Below are positions 36,032-44,941 of a stretch of DNA of 64,000 nt, piece after piece. Below the pieces are notes generated by a model. It made no database searches. It was given only the letters and a program-made list of their open reading frames with translations, and was not told the origin of the DNA. The stretch comes from Dyella lipolytica (lineage in GTDB: Bacteria > Pseudomonadota > Gammaproteobacteria > Xanthomonadales > Rhodanobacteraceae). The DNA lies in contig NZ_BSNQ01000009.1 in the NCBI RefSeq assembly GCF_030160075.1, positions 244,295 through 308,294 on the forward strand, read 5' to 3'. How positions within the stretch are numbered: the first letter of the stretch is position 1; every line of letters starts with the position of its first letter. Both the position numbers and the translations under genes were made by a program.

Positions 36032-38941
36032 TTACTTGCTGCTGCTGAACTTGTAGGTCGCTTCGAGGAAGAAGCCACGACCGTTAACGTCGTAGTTCAA
36101 CTGATTGAACGGCTGGCCGACGTCGCCTCCATAGCTACGATCGAGCGGTGGCATCCTGTTGAAGACGTTGTCGACTTCCAACGAGAGCGCCAAGTTCTTG
36201 ATCGGGCTATAGCTGACGGTAAGGTTGTAGCGGATCCACGGACCCAGATGCGCCGCACCTGGTGTGGAGTAGTTGTTGGCGATGGTCGCCAGGTAGTTCG
36301 GCGAAGCGCCATCGCGAATACCGTAGACCGTCACACCCCACTGTTGCGTCGGCGAGAGCCAGCCGATCGAACCATCGACCTTGCTCTTGAACTCCGTGCT
36401 GTAAAACGGTTCGCGGAGCAAATTGATGTAGGGATCACCCGGCAGCAGCTGCTGCCTGTGCGTCATGATGTCACTCCAGGACGTCTTCACATCGATGCTG
36501 CCGTAGGAACCGATATGCGTGGTGTAGTCCGCCTCGGTCACCACTGAGTTCAGATACTCGCGCGCGACGTTGACCTTCGGTGTAAGGATCTCGGTAATCG
36601 GAGGCAGCAGGCCTGGCGCCAGCGGCGTACCCGAACGAATCACCTGAGCCAAGGCGGATTGGCAGCTCGGCGAGTTGATATCGAAGATGCCCAAACGGCA
36701 ATTGGCTTCGGTCCGTGCGAGGAAGTCGGAACTCTGCACCTCGACTTCGTTAGCGATGTTGTAGTGGTAGAAATCCGACTTCAAACTGAAGCCAGTGAAC
36801 GGCGACACCACGAAGCCGTAGCTGAATACCTTGGCGGTGATTGGCTGCAGCTTCGGGTTACCCGACTGCTGACCAAAGAACTGTTCACCACCCAACTGCG
36901 TCGGGCAATTGGCAATGTTGCCACCGGTGAAGCCTTCCTTTGCGCAGTTGTAGTAGTCGGTCACGCTGCTGAAGTAGCCGCTCGGACCCTGGAACTCATC
37001 AGCCAACGTCGGCGCTTTGAAAGCGGTACCAACCGAACCACGCAGCAACAGAATGTTGCCAAACGGACGGAATTCGAAACCGAAATTGTAGGTCGGATGG
37101 CTCACCGTGCCGCCAGCGACGTCATAACTGTCGTATCGGCCGGACGCATCCACGGTTAGCATCGAGAACAACGGTGCGTTGAACTCGAGCGTACCGGCGT
37201 AACGCGAGCGGTGGCCTGCGCCCGACACGTCGGTGAACTCATAAGTGTCGCCATCCAGCGTGCGCGGGTCAGGGGAATAGTTCCAGCCCTGGTTACCACC
37301 CTCGAATACTGCTGCCACGCCGGCGTCGCCACCGGGCAGAGTGAACAGCGACGCATTGGTGACCTGGCCACGAAGCATGTTGTCCCAGGTCTTGGCATAC
37401 GTCTCGGTGTAACCGGTAAATCCACGGAAGGCCGCATTCGACACAGGCGTGTAGAAAGCCGGGTAGTTCGGCGTGTAGGTGTTTAAGCCGGCGCCACCTG
37501 GATCGGGTCCCAAGCTCGGGCCAAGTATGTTGTCGAAATAACTATTGATCTCGGTAGTCCAGCGCTGGAAGGTGCGCTGTTGCAGGTGATCTTCAGAATG
37601 ATTGAAGGTCAGGTCATAGTCCCAGTTCGATTGGCCGAAGCTACCCTTCGCACCCATGGTCAGCAGGAACGAGTTTTCGACGTTGTTATCCAGGATGTTC
37701 TGGTAACCGCCAGCCTCTTCCGGGCTAAACGCATGCTGCGCAAGGACGTAGTCGCCAAGGTTGGGATCGTAATAGATGGGGCTCTGCCAGAACAGGAAGC
37801 TGGACCCTGCGGAGTATTGCTGCTGGTCGTAGCTGTACAGGAAGTTGCCATAAAACTGCACGTCGCTATTCAGATCGTACGTGGCGTGCGTGTAAAGGTT
37901 CGCCGAATGCTCTTTGTTGGTTTCGGTTACATAACCAGCACTGTTTTGCGAACCGCAGTATTCGCCGTGATTCAAGCGCGTCTGAAGCTGCTCGGTACCG
38001 TTGTACTCACCGGCAACGGCTGCGCATCCAACGCCTGGATTCAACAGATTCGGGCTGTAATACGCGTTCACCAATTGTGTTTCGCTCAGCACCAGGTAGT
38101 CGCGCGACGCCGTGGGGGGCGTGGTGCCCTGAGTGAAGTAGTGACTGGTCAAGCTACGATCAAAACCCCAGATCGGCTCAATGCTCTCGAACTGGACGCC
38201 CGCGATAACGTTGAGCTTGCCGAAGGTAAAGCCATCGGCGCCGTAGACGCGCCGATCGGCACCGCCGCCGCCTGTACGCCATCCGAAGCGAACGTCGACG
38301 ACAGGAGCGTCAATGGTTTTCTTCAGCACGATGTTGATAACGCCCGCGATGGCATCCGAACCGTAAATCGATGAATGACCGCCCGGCAGTACGTCGATGT
38401 GATCGACCATCTCGATCGGAATGTTGGTCAGGCTGTTGAACGATTCGCTGCCGTTATACAGCGCAGGGAAATCACCCATCGGCAGGCCATCGATCAGGTA
38501 TTTCGTGAAGCTGGGATCAAGGCCGAAGAAGCTGATTGTTTTCGCACTCTGGGTGAAACCACCCGAGTTATTCGGACCCTGCACGCTACCGGTTGCAAAC
38601 GTAGCCTGCTGCAGCGCATCGGCAACGGTGGCAAAGCCACGATCCTTCAACTGCTGAGCCGTGATCGTGATCACCGGAGCGCTCGTTTCAACCTCAACCT
38701 GCGGAATCAGCGAACCGGTCACTACGACCGCTTGCAGCTTCTTCGCTTTATCGGTCGCCGTGCTGGTGGATTGATCGGAACTTGTCGACTGCGCGGTGTC
38801 CTGCGATGAACTCTGCGCGGCAGTTCCCTGTGTCGATGAACCCTGACCTGTTGTGGCCAACGTAGTGTCGGCATTCACGTTGGCAACAAAGACGAGTGAT
38901 AGCGCAGCCAGAACGGCCGCGGCGATTGGTGTTTTCAGCAT
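36032..38941 (-). CDS. TonB-dependent outer-membrane receptor
   Basis: The start is ATG 38941, after GAGGGG, giving 969 residues with a signal peptide ending at VANVNA (about 24). A Ser/Thr/Gln-rich linker (about 25-70) precedes the segment AVVVTGSLI and a plug domain (TVADALQQATFA, GSDAIAGVINIVLKK). The C-terminal part is a 22-strand-type barrel with many aromatic turns, and ends in an aromatic strand (GFFLEATYKF). The substrate is not readable: no linked sigma factor, SusD or siderophore gene is seen. Large receptors of this oligopeptide/carbohydrate-like group are frequent in Xanthomonads. Confidence 0.93.
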   Translation of the reverse strand: MLKTPIAAAVLAALSLVFVANVNADTTLATTGQGSSTQGTAAQSSSQDTAQSTSSDQSTSTATDKAKKLQAVVVTGSLIPQVEVETSAPVITITAQQLKDRGFATVADALQQATFATGSVQGPNNSGGFTQSAKTISFFGLDPSFTKYLIDGLPMGDFPALYNGSESFNSLTNIPIEMVDHIDVLPGGHSSIYGSDAIAGVINIVLKKTIDAPVVDVRFGWRTGGGGADRRVYGADGFTFGKLNVIAGVQFESIEPIWGFDRSLTSHYFTQGTTPPTASRDYLVLSETQLVNAYYSPNLLNPGVGCAAVAGEYNGTEQLQTRLNHGEYCGSQNSAGYVTETNKEHSANLYTHATYDLNSDVQFYGNFLYSYDQQQYSAGSSFLFWQSPIYYDPNLGDYVLAQHAFSPEEAGGYQNILDNNVENSFLLTMGAKGSFGQSNWDYDLTFNHSEDHLQQRTFQRWTTEINSYFDNILGPSLGPDPGGAGLNTYTPNYPAFYTPVSNAAFRGFTGYTETYAKTWDNMLRGQVTNASLFTLPGGDAGVAAVFEGGNQGWNYSPDPRTLDGDTYEFTDVSGAGHRSRYAGTLEFNAPLFSMLTVDASGRYDSYDVAGGTVSHPTYNFGFEFRPFGNILLLRGSVGTAFKAPTLADEFQGPSGYFSSVTDYYNCAKEGFTGGNIANCPTQLGGEQFFGQQSGNPKLQPITAKVFSYGFVVSPFTGFSLKSDFYHYNIANEVEVQSSDFLARTEANCRLGIFDINSPSCQSALAQVIRSGTPLAPGLLPPITEILTPKVNVAREYLNSVVTEADYTTHIGSYGSIDVKTSWSDIMTHRQQLLPGDPYINLLREPFYSTEFKSKVDGSIGWLSPTQQWGVTVYGIRDGASPNYLATIANNYSTPGAAHLGPWIRYNLTVSYSPIKNLALSLEVDNVFNRMPPLDRSYGGDVGQPFNQLNYDVNGRGFFLEATYKFSSSK

Positions 38942-39294
38942 GAGAGGCCCCTCAGCCTGTTCTGCGATTAATGATGTCGTTACGCAACATGCCCCTTCCG
39001 GCATCTCCCGCAACCAGCACGCCGCAAACGCTTTGTCCCTATCCATCCGGGCAAACCGGACGACGACTCCCCGAGCACAAAACTTACACAGAGTGAGCCA
39101 CTACCCGTCTTGTGCTGCATGGATATTTACAAAAAGTGAATATTTAGTGCAAATGACTTCTGGCATAGACAAGATAAGAATCTTTCCTATGGGGGAATTG
39201 CCTCTGAATTCCGTTTGTGACTCGTGTTAGAGCTCGCTTTGGAGGAAAGTCCCTCGGCTCGAAAGCTAGTCGTGCTCCATGCGGGAATGACGTC

Positions 39295-39379
39295 GGCGCG
39301 ATGCCGCGGTTACTGACAACGGTAACTGGATTATCGATGTGCATGGTTGGCAGATTGCTGATCCGGTGGCATTGAAAAT
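39295..39379 (+). pseudogene. Diverged fragment of rpiA 3' region
   Basis: This stretch aligns without gaps with rpiA 35772-35856; I count 12 differences in about 85 bases, most at third codon positions. It translates as [16 protein letters not shown] then [11 protein letters not shown], against [16 protein letters not shown] and [11 protein letters not shown] in RpiA. The reading continues into unrelated sequence after this point. It has no start and is a remnant. It is followed, as real rpiA is, by a GCCCCGC/GCGGGGC terminator. Confidence 0.88.
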
Positions 39380-39411
39380 GCATGCTCTATCAGCCTCATT
39401 TCATCGAATGC

Positions 39412-39441
39412 AAAAAGCCCCGCTAATGCGGGGCTTTTTTT
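39412..39441. terminator. Bidirectional terminator, twin of the rpiA terminator
   Basis: The arms AAAAAGCCCCGC and GCGGGGCTTTTTTT with loop TAAT stand after the rpiA fragment and before the end of the S46 peptidase gene on the other strand, which it probably terminates. Confidence 0.9.
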
Positions 39442-39484
39442 GTGCATCCTTTTAAGTTGTCTTGTGCAGCAGCATCTGGATTCG

Positions 39485-41569
39485 TTACAGATGGCCCTGC
39501 GTCAGCTCATCGGCCAATCGCGGCAGGTTGTAGACCTTGCGCACGGCCTCGACCAGCGCGGCGGTGTCGACGGCTACCGCACGGTTGTTGCTGCCGTCGT
39601 AGACGAAATCGCCGCCGAGCGAATGGATGTTGCCATCGAAGATCAGACCGACGGCGTGCCCCTGGCGATCGATCACAGGGCTACCCGAGTTACCGCCAAT
39701 GATGTCGTTGTCGGTGACGAAGTTCATCGGTGTCGACAGGTCCAGCTTGTCTTGTGCCTTGATCCAGCTATCCGGGAGCTTGAAGGGATCGGCACCCGTG
39801 GCGCGCTTGTACAAGCCATCGAAGTGAGTAAAAGGCGGCACCGGTTCGCCGTTTTCATTCCAGCCCACAACTTTGCCGTAGGAGAGACGTTGCGTGAAGG
39901 TTGCGTCCGGATAGCTGGACATGCCATCGCGATCGAAACGTGCTTTCGCAATCGCCTCGTCGGCCTTGTCGGTGGGCGCCTTCACTTCGTCTTCGTAGGC
40001 TTTGCGAATCTTGCGCGATTCCGGATCGATCTGTCGTGCCAGCTCGATCATCGGATCGTTGGAAGCCTCGATGGCTTTCTCGCCACCATCCCATAGCTGC
40101 TTACGCACCGCGGCATCGCCAAGCTTGGTGCCGCCGACCAAATGTTGTGCGAGCTGATCAGGCGATTGTTTGCCGAGTACTTCATGCACGGTCGAATCGT
40201 CTGCACCGAGCGCCTGCCGCAACTTGCCCAGCGACCAGGCCAACATGTTTTCTTCAAACTGCGGATAGAACGGAACGTCGGATTCCACCTGTTGCTGCAC
40301 AGCCGGGAGATTCGCATCGCGGAATTCAGGCAGGCGATCAGCATCTGGCTTGTTGCGTTCGGCAGCGGCGCGAACCAGGGTGCGGGCATCGCTAAACAGT
40401 TGCCCGGTCTGGTCACCGAATCCAAGGCCCGCCTCCAATTGCATGAAGCGCACCTGCAGATCCTTCGCACGCTGTTGCGCGCGTGCTAGATCCGCCCAAG
40501 GATCGCCATATTTGGCGCGCCGCGCCGGCGTCGCCGCCATCCACTGCCGCAGCGATGCATCCTGCTGCTGTTTGTGCTGGATGAACTGCTCGTCGTTCAA
40601 GGTCTGCAGCCAGCCGTCGTAAACTTTGATGGCGTTTTCGATGCCGAACTGCAATTCCTGTGATTCCTTGGTTTGCTGGGCACCGCCGCGGCTGTATTGC
40701 CACAACACACCGCGCACCTCGGAAAGCAGCGCATAGATAGGTATGAGACGGTAATCGCGCAGCGCGGACAATTGGCTCCAGGTCAAACCGCGCCGCGTCG
40801 AGCCGGGATTGCCCACGACAAAGGTCATGTCGCCCGCTTTCGGTCCCTGCGTATCGAATTTGAAGAATTGCGGCGTGTTCGCCGGCTTGCCGTCGACATA
40901 GGCGCGAAAGAACGTCACGTCCAGGTCATAGCGCGGAAAATTGAAGTTGTCCGGATCGCCGCCGAAGAAAGCGATGCTCTGCTCCGGTGCGAAAACCAGG
41001 CGCACATCTTGGTAACGGCGGTACTTGTACAGCGCATAGCTGCCACCGTTGTAGAGGGTGATGACATCGCAACGCCAGGTCTTGGCATCGCCGTTGACGC
41101 AGCCCTTCTCCAGCGTGCTGTCGATTTCGTGTTCGGCCTTGATGCGGTCGGCACCGCTCTTGCCGGCCGTGGCCGCATTCACCTGGCTCGTGACGTCGGT
41201 AATGGATTCGAGCTGGTTGAGCTCGACATCGGGGCATTTCGGTTCGTCCTCTTGCTTGAGGGCGACGTATCCGGCGGACATGTAATCCTCATGCCCTTTG
41301 GACAACTGGGAGAGACAGGCGTTGGCGCAATGGTGATTGGTCATCACCAGACCATTGGCCGAGACGAACGAACCGGAACATCCTTCCGCAAGCCGCAAAG
41401 CCGCGTGCTGCACCAGATCTATCCACTGCGGGCTAGGCGTAAAGCCATAGCGTTGCTGCATCTGTTTGACCGGCAAGTGATCCATGGTCCACATGCCTTC
41501 GTCCGCCATGGCCGCTCCTCCCCCCGCAACGAGTAGGCCAGCCAATGCAAAACAGAACACCTGCTTCAT
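39485..41569 (-). CDS. S46 family dipeptidyl peptidase (DPP7/DPP11 group)
   Basis: The start at 41569 follows GAGGAG by seven bases and gives 694 residues with a signal peptide ending near AAMA (about 22). The catalytic His region TNHHC is at 77-81 and the serine nucleophile S628 is in GGNSGSPVID. S46 peptidases release dipeptides from oligopeptides in the periplasm and are found in Bacteroidetes and Xanthomonads. The SLGGDF segment after the nucleophile suggests the glycine-type (DPP7-like) specificity pocket, which I cannot prove without alignment. Confidence 0.93.
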   Translation of the reverse strand: MKQVFCFALAGLLVAGGGAAMADEGMWTMDHLPVKQMQQRYGFTPSPQWIDLVQHAALRLAEGCSGSFVSANGLVMTNHHCANACLSQLSKGHEDYMSAGYVALKQEDEPKCPDVELNQLESITDVTSQVNAATAGKSGADRIKAEHEIDSTLEKGCVNGDAKTWRCDVITLYNGGSYALYKYRRYQDVRLVFAPEQSIAFFGGDPDNFNFPRYDLDVTFFRAYVDGKPANTPQFFKFDTQGPKAGDMTFVVGNPGSTRRGLTWSQLSALRDYRLIPIYALLSEVRGVLWQYSRGGAQQTKESQELQFGIENAIKVYDGWLQTLNDEQFIQHKQQQDASLRQWMAATPARRAKYGDPWADLARAQQRAKDLQVRFMQLEAGLGFGDQTGQLFSDARTLVRAAAERNKPDADRLPEFRDANLPAVQQQVESDVPFYPQFEENMLAWSLGKLRQALGADDSTVHEVLGKQSPDQLAQHLVGGTKLGDAAVRKQLWDGGEKAIEASNDPMIELARQIDPESRKIRKAYEDEVKAPTDKADEAIAKARFDRDGMSSYPDATFTQRLSYGKVVGWNENGEPVPPFTHFDGLYKRATGADPFKLPDSWIKAQDKLDLSTPMNFVTDNDIIGGNSGSPVIDRQGHAVGLIFDGNIHSLGGDFVYDGSNNRAVAVDTAALVEAVRKVYNLPRLADELTQGHL

Positions 41570-41738
41570 AGCGATCTCCTCGTGGCGGAAGGGTCCCGAT
41601 GTGGCCCTTCGCAGTGCAACGGAGTATGAGATCGGCGTTACAACATAACAACGTGACCCTTGGCATGGGGGACAGTTCGACTCTTTTCCCCTCGGTGCTG
41701 TCATGACACCCGTCGGGCAAGACAATCATGCAATGACC

Positions 41739-42656
41739 TCAGGTCACGCCGAGTCCCTGGGCGAGATGATCGGAAAACGCCCGTACCTTCGCCGAGTGAC
41801 GCCGCTCTTGCGGCGTGACGATATGGATCGGCGACAGTACCGACCAGTCGGGCAGCACGCGGACGACCTCACCACTAGCGATTTCATCTTCAAACAGCCA
41901 TGAAGGTGTGTAGCCAATACCCATGCCTGCAAGGACGGACGCGCGAATGACTTCACTGCTATCGGTCTGCAGGTTGCCCTCCACTTTGATGACCCGCGCA
42001 GTACCTTCGGGATCGGCAGCACCCGGACCTGCGGCGACGCGCCAGGTGTTGCGCATGGTCGTTCCGGTGTAGACGATGCAGTTGTGTCGCTCAAGATCGT
42101 CCGGCGATTTGGGAGGCTTGATTCCCTTGGGTAAGTTGCGCAGATAGTCCCGATGCGCCACCAGCTCGCGCCGCGACATCCCAATGGGTCGAGCAATGAG
42201 ACGGCTATCCGGCAATTCGCCAATACGCACGGCGACATCAATGCCACGTTCCACCAGATCGATGAAGCCGTCACTGAGTCGCAGGTCAATTTTTACTTCG
42301 CGATGCTTGGCCAAAAATGTCTGGACCAATGGCATGAGTTTGAGCCGTCCAAAACCGACCGAAGCGGCGACACGCAACCAACCCTTCAATTGCTGTTCGC
42401 CACGCTTCAGTGACGTTTCCGCTTCGGCGATCTCCCCCACCACACGCCTGACCTGCTCGAAATAGCGTTCGCCTTCTTCTGTAAGAGCGAGCGACCGAGT
42501 GGTGCGAATCAGCAGTTTCGCGCCGAGCACATTCTCAAGCGCTGCCACCTGCTTGCTCACGGCGCTCTGCGTGGTGTTGGATTCCTTGGCCACGGCAGAA
42601 AAGCTCCCCGCTTCCACCACGCGCACAAAGACCTTCATGGCTTGCAGCTTGTCCAT
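41739..42656 (-). CDS. LysR-type transcriptional regulator
   Basis: The 305-residue regulator has an N-terminal winged HTH (about 1-60, SFSAVAKESNTTQSAVSKQVAALEN) and a substrate-binding domain of the CrgA/YafC-type group (GWLRVAASVGFGRLKLMPL). It is divergent from the SDR-AhpD-like pair, and a perfect palindrome stands 11 bases before its ATG, so control of both its own gene and the divergent operon is likely. The effector is unknown. Confidence 0.94.
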   Translation of the reverse strand: MDKLQAMKVFVRVVEAGSFSAVAKESNTTQSAVSKQVAALENVLGAKLLIRTTRSLALTEEGERYFEQVRRVVGEIAEAETSLKRGEQQLKGWLRVAASVGFGRLKLMPLVQTFLAKHREVKIDLRLSDGFIDLVERGIDVAVRIGELPDSRLIARPIGMSRRELVAHRDYLRNLPKGIKPPKSPDDLERHNCIVYTGTTMRNTWRVAAGPGAADPEGTARVIKVEGNLQTDSSEVIRASVLAGMGIGYTPSWLFEDEIASGEVVRVLPDWSVLSPIHIVTPQERRHSAKVRAFSDHLAQGLGVT

Positions 42657-42666
42657 GACGATGCCT

Positions 42667-42691
42667 CATTAATTCCAAATAGGAATTAATG
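42667..42691. promoter_or_regulatory. Perfect palindrome, likely LysR operator
   Basis: CATTAATTCC and GGAATTAATG are exact reverse complements separated by AAATA. The inner part has the T-N11-A form that LysR proteins prefer. It lies in the 126-base divergent gap, next to the regulator start. Confidence 0.78.
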
Positions 42692-42782
42692 ATATATCAA
42701 ATAAAGGTCTAGTTGATGTGTGTGGAATCAATCAAAGTGCTCCCAACGGCAACACACCTACCCCGCCTAAAGGAGCCACCTC

Positions 42783-43532
42783 ATGAACACTTCCGTCGTA
42801 CTCGTCACCGGCGCACTCACCGGCATCGGTCGCGCCACCGCCATCGCTTTTGCCAAGGAAGGTGCTCGCGTCGCCGTCAGCGGCCGCCGCGAAGAAGCTG
42901 GCCAAGCGCTGGCCGCAGAACTTCGCGCCATGGGTGCCGAGGCCGAATTTATCCACGCCGACGTGCGCTTCGAGGCTGATGTTCGCCAGCTGATCGAGCA
43001 GACCATTCAGCGCTTCGGCCGCATCGATGTGGCAGTCAACAACGCCGGCACCGAAGGACAGCTAGGGCCCATCACCGAACAGTCCTTGGACAACTACGAA
43101 AACACCTTCGCGACGAATGTGCTGGGCACACTCCTGTCAGTGAAACACGAGATGCGTCCCATGCTCGCCCAGGGTTCGGGTTCGATCATCAACATCTCGT
43201 CGATCGCCGGAAAGGTCGGCATCGCCGGCGCCGCCATCTATGTGGCCAGCAAACACGCGGTGGAAGGCATCACCAAGAGCGCCGCGCTTGAGGGCGCCGC
43301 GTCGGGTGTTCGTGTCAACGCCGTCGCCCCTGGCCCGGTTGCCACCGACATGCTCGAGCGGTTTGTCGGTCGCAGCGAGGAAGCCAAGTCCGGATTTCTC
43401 TCGTCGATACCTGCCAAGCGCGAAGCAACGGTAGACGAAATCGTGCAGACCATCGTGTTCCTCGCCAGCGACAAGGCGCGCTACCTCACTGGCCAGTCCA
43501 TCGGTGTCGATGGCGGCTACACCGCGCAGTAA
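42783..43532 (+). CDS. Short-chain dehydrogenase/reductase
   Basis: The 249-residue enzyme has the classical SDR pattern: TGALTGIG cofactor loop at 9-16, NNAG at 86-89, S140, Y153 and K157 as catalytic residues, and the C-terminal YLTGQSIGVDGGY. An arginine soon after the glycine loop (SGRREE) suggests NADPH preference. AAAGGAG precedes the ATG. It is the first gene of the unit divergent from the LysR gene and is followed by an AhpD-like gene. The substrate is unknown. Confidence 0.93.
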   Translation: MNTSVVLVTGALTGIGRATAIAFAKEGARVAVSGRREEAGQALAAELRAMGAEAEFIHADVRFEADVRQLIEQTIQRFGRIDVAVNNAGTEGQLGPITEQSLDNYENTFATNVLGTLLSVKHEMRPMLAQGSGSIINISSIAGKVGIAGAAIYVASKHAVEGITKSAALEGAASGVRVNAVAPGPVATDMLERFVGRSEEAKSGFLSSIPAKREATVDEIVQTIVFLASDKARYLTGQSIGVDGGYTAQ

Positions 43533-43595
43533 TCCAACGATCTTTACACCGCTGATTCAACAACCCCCACCACCTCACGTTCCAGGAGAATCATC

Positions 43596-44135
43596 ATGAC
43601 CAAGTTCAATGTTCCCACCCGCGACGAAGTCTCCCCCGCCAACCAGGCGCTGTTCGACACCCTCAAGAAGGGCCTGGGCTCGGTTCCCAATCTCTACGCC
43701 ACGCTGGCTTATTCCGAACATGCATTGGGCAACTATCTGGCCTTCCAGAATGCCAAGAGCAGTGTCACTGGCAAGGCTCGCGAAGTCGTCAATCTGGTCG
43801 TGAGCGAAGTCAACAGTTGTGAGTACTGTCTTGCGGCGCACACCGTCATCGGCAAGATGCATGGCTTCACCGATGCGCAGGTGCTCGAAATTCGCAGCGG
43901 CACGGCCAGCTTTGACAGCAAGCTCGACGCACTGGCCCGTTTAGTAAAGAGCATCGCCGTCAAGCGTGGCCACGCCGATCCTGCCTTGGTCGACGCCTTT
44001 CTCGCCGCGGGCTGGACCAAGGAGAACCTTGTGGACGTCATCGTGATCATCGGCGATAAGACGGTGACCAATTACTTGCACGGCGTGACCGGCGTGCCGG
44101 TAGATTTCCCCGTCGCTCCCAAGCTCGCAGCCTGA
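43596..44135 (+). CDS. AhpD-like carboxymuconolactone decarboxylase family protein
   Basis: The 179-residue protein has the peroxidase-type signature E71-x-N-S-C75-E-Y-C78-L-A-A-H82, as in AhpD, so it probably works as a redox-active (alkyl hydroperoxidase) protein and not as a decarboxylase. CAGGAG lies ahead of the ATG. It is 63 bases after the SDR gene and likely shares the LysR-controlled transcript. A cysteine-less paralogue is at 52952-53503. Confidence 0.92.
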   Translation: MTKFNVPTRDEVSPANQALFDTLKKGLGSVPNLYATLAYSEHALGNYLAFQNAKSSVTGKAREVVNLVVSEVNSCEYCLAAHTVIGKMHGFTDAQVLEIRSGTASFDSKLDALARLVKSIAVKRGHADPALVDAFLAAGWTKENLVDVIVIIGDKTVTNYLHGVTGVPVDFPVAPKLAA

Positions 44136-44235
44136 TCGCAGAACAAAAGGCGAGTGCGCTATGAGTTTCCCCCCAGCGCATTCGCCTCATTAAATGCAAC
44201 GTCTTCAAGTTTTCAACAAATGACCTATCCAGCGC

Positions 44236-44267
44236 AAAGTCCGCTTTGGGTCGAGAGCGGACCTTTT
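44236..44267 (+). repeat. GTCCGC dispersed palindrome, copy A
   Basis: GTCCGCT (44239-44245) and AGCGGAC (44256-44262) are exact inverted arms around TTTGGGTCGAG-type loop sequence, flanked by AA and TTTT. The same core recurs in the accessory part of the window. Confidence 0.8.
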
Positions 44268-44639
44268 CGCAAAACGCTGGCAAGGCACGAGTATTCAGGC
44301 TGACTAGCAAAACTCAATCTAACCCTGGTCTCTGCCTTTTTCTTTTTGCTCGCTGCTCTGAACGGCTTTTGTGACGAAGCGCATGCAATTAACACCCATC
44401 GCCAAGCAAATAGACGTCTCATTAAGAAAAAACCGTCTAGATTGTGCATAGGGATAGCGCAAGCAGCTTCTTCTCGTCCGCACTGTCTGGAGCGGTTCCA
44501 TTTCCGTTTGCGCCTCGACGGTGCGCACTAATACAAAAGGTTTCTATATCGGCCACACCGCGCGCGGTGGAGTTGGCGCTTGCCTGAGCCCAGCTGTCGC
44601 CAGCCAGTTGCTGGCTCGCCTACCTTCAGGAGCACATAC

Positions 44640-44699
44640 ATGAAACGTATGCCCGACAAGCCAGCCGCGGCGACGATACCGGGGCTGAGCGGACATTGA
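44640..44699 (+). CDS. Possible 19-residue small peptide
   Basis: The frame starts with ATG behind CAGGAGCACATAC, a strong ribosome-binding site, and encodes a basic, Pro/Ala-rich peptide beginning MKRMPDKPAAA. It is about 240 bases before the phosphoesterase gene. It might be a leader peptide or chance; nothing else supports it. Confidence 0.25.
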   Translation: MKRMPDKPAAATIPGLSGH

Positions 44700-44941
44700 G
44701 GGATGTGCGCATTCCTGCCGGAAAGTACCCGAATCAAAACGAAAAGTGAGACGGAGTTCCTGCGATGTGTGCGGGTGCGCTCGGCTGTCCCGGAACCTTC
44801 ACATCCAGATGGTTCAATTCGGAGCATGCCAAGGACTTTGCCATCAGCGCAGCCCGTGGCCTGTCGTGAGGGGAAATCTACAGAAATGAAATGGGTGCTG
44901 TACCAACCCTGTGTCGTCGTACCCACTCCAGGAGTTTGCAC

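Larger units (their letters stand above)
38942..39484. other. Intergenic region between TonB receptor and S46 peptidase genes
   Basis: This 543-base stretch contains the TonB receptor gene leader, an AT-rich imperfect inverted repeat (ATATTTAC-AAAAA-GTGAATAT, 39123-39143), the rpiA fragment and a terminator. No complete gene is visible. Confidence 0.7.
44136..44941. other. Long intergenic region without a convincing gene
   Basis: About 800 bases separate the AhpD-like gene from the phosphoesterase gene. It holds one GTCCGC repeat, a small inverted repeat AGCCAG-TTG-CTGGCT (44602-44616), a 19-codon open frame with a good ribosome-binding site, and the long leader of the next gene. Longer frames here have no family features. 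Confidence 0.6.
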
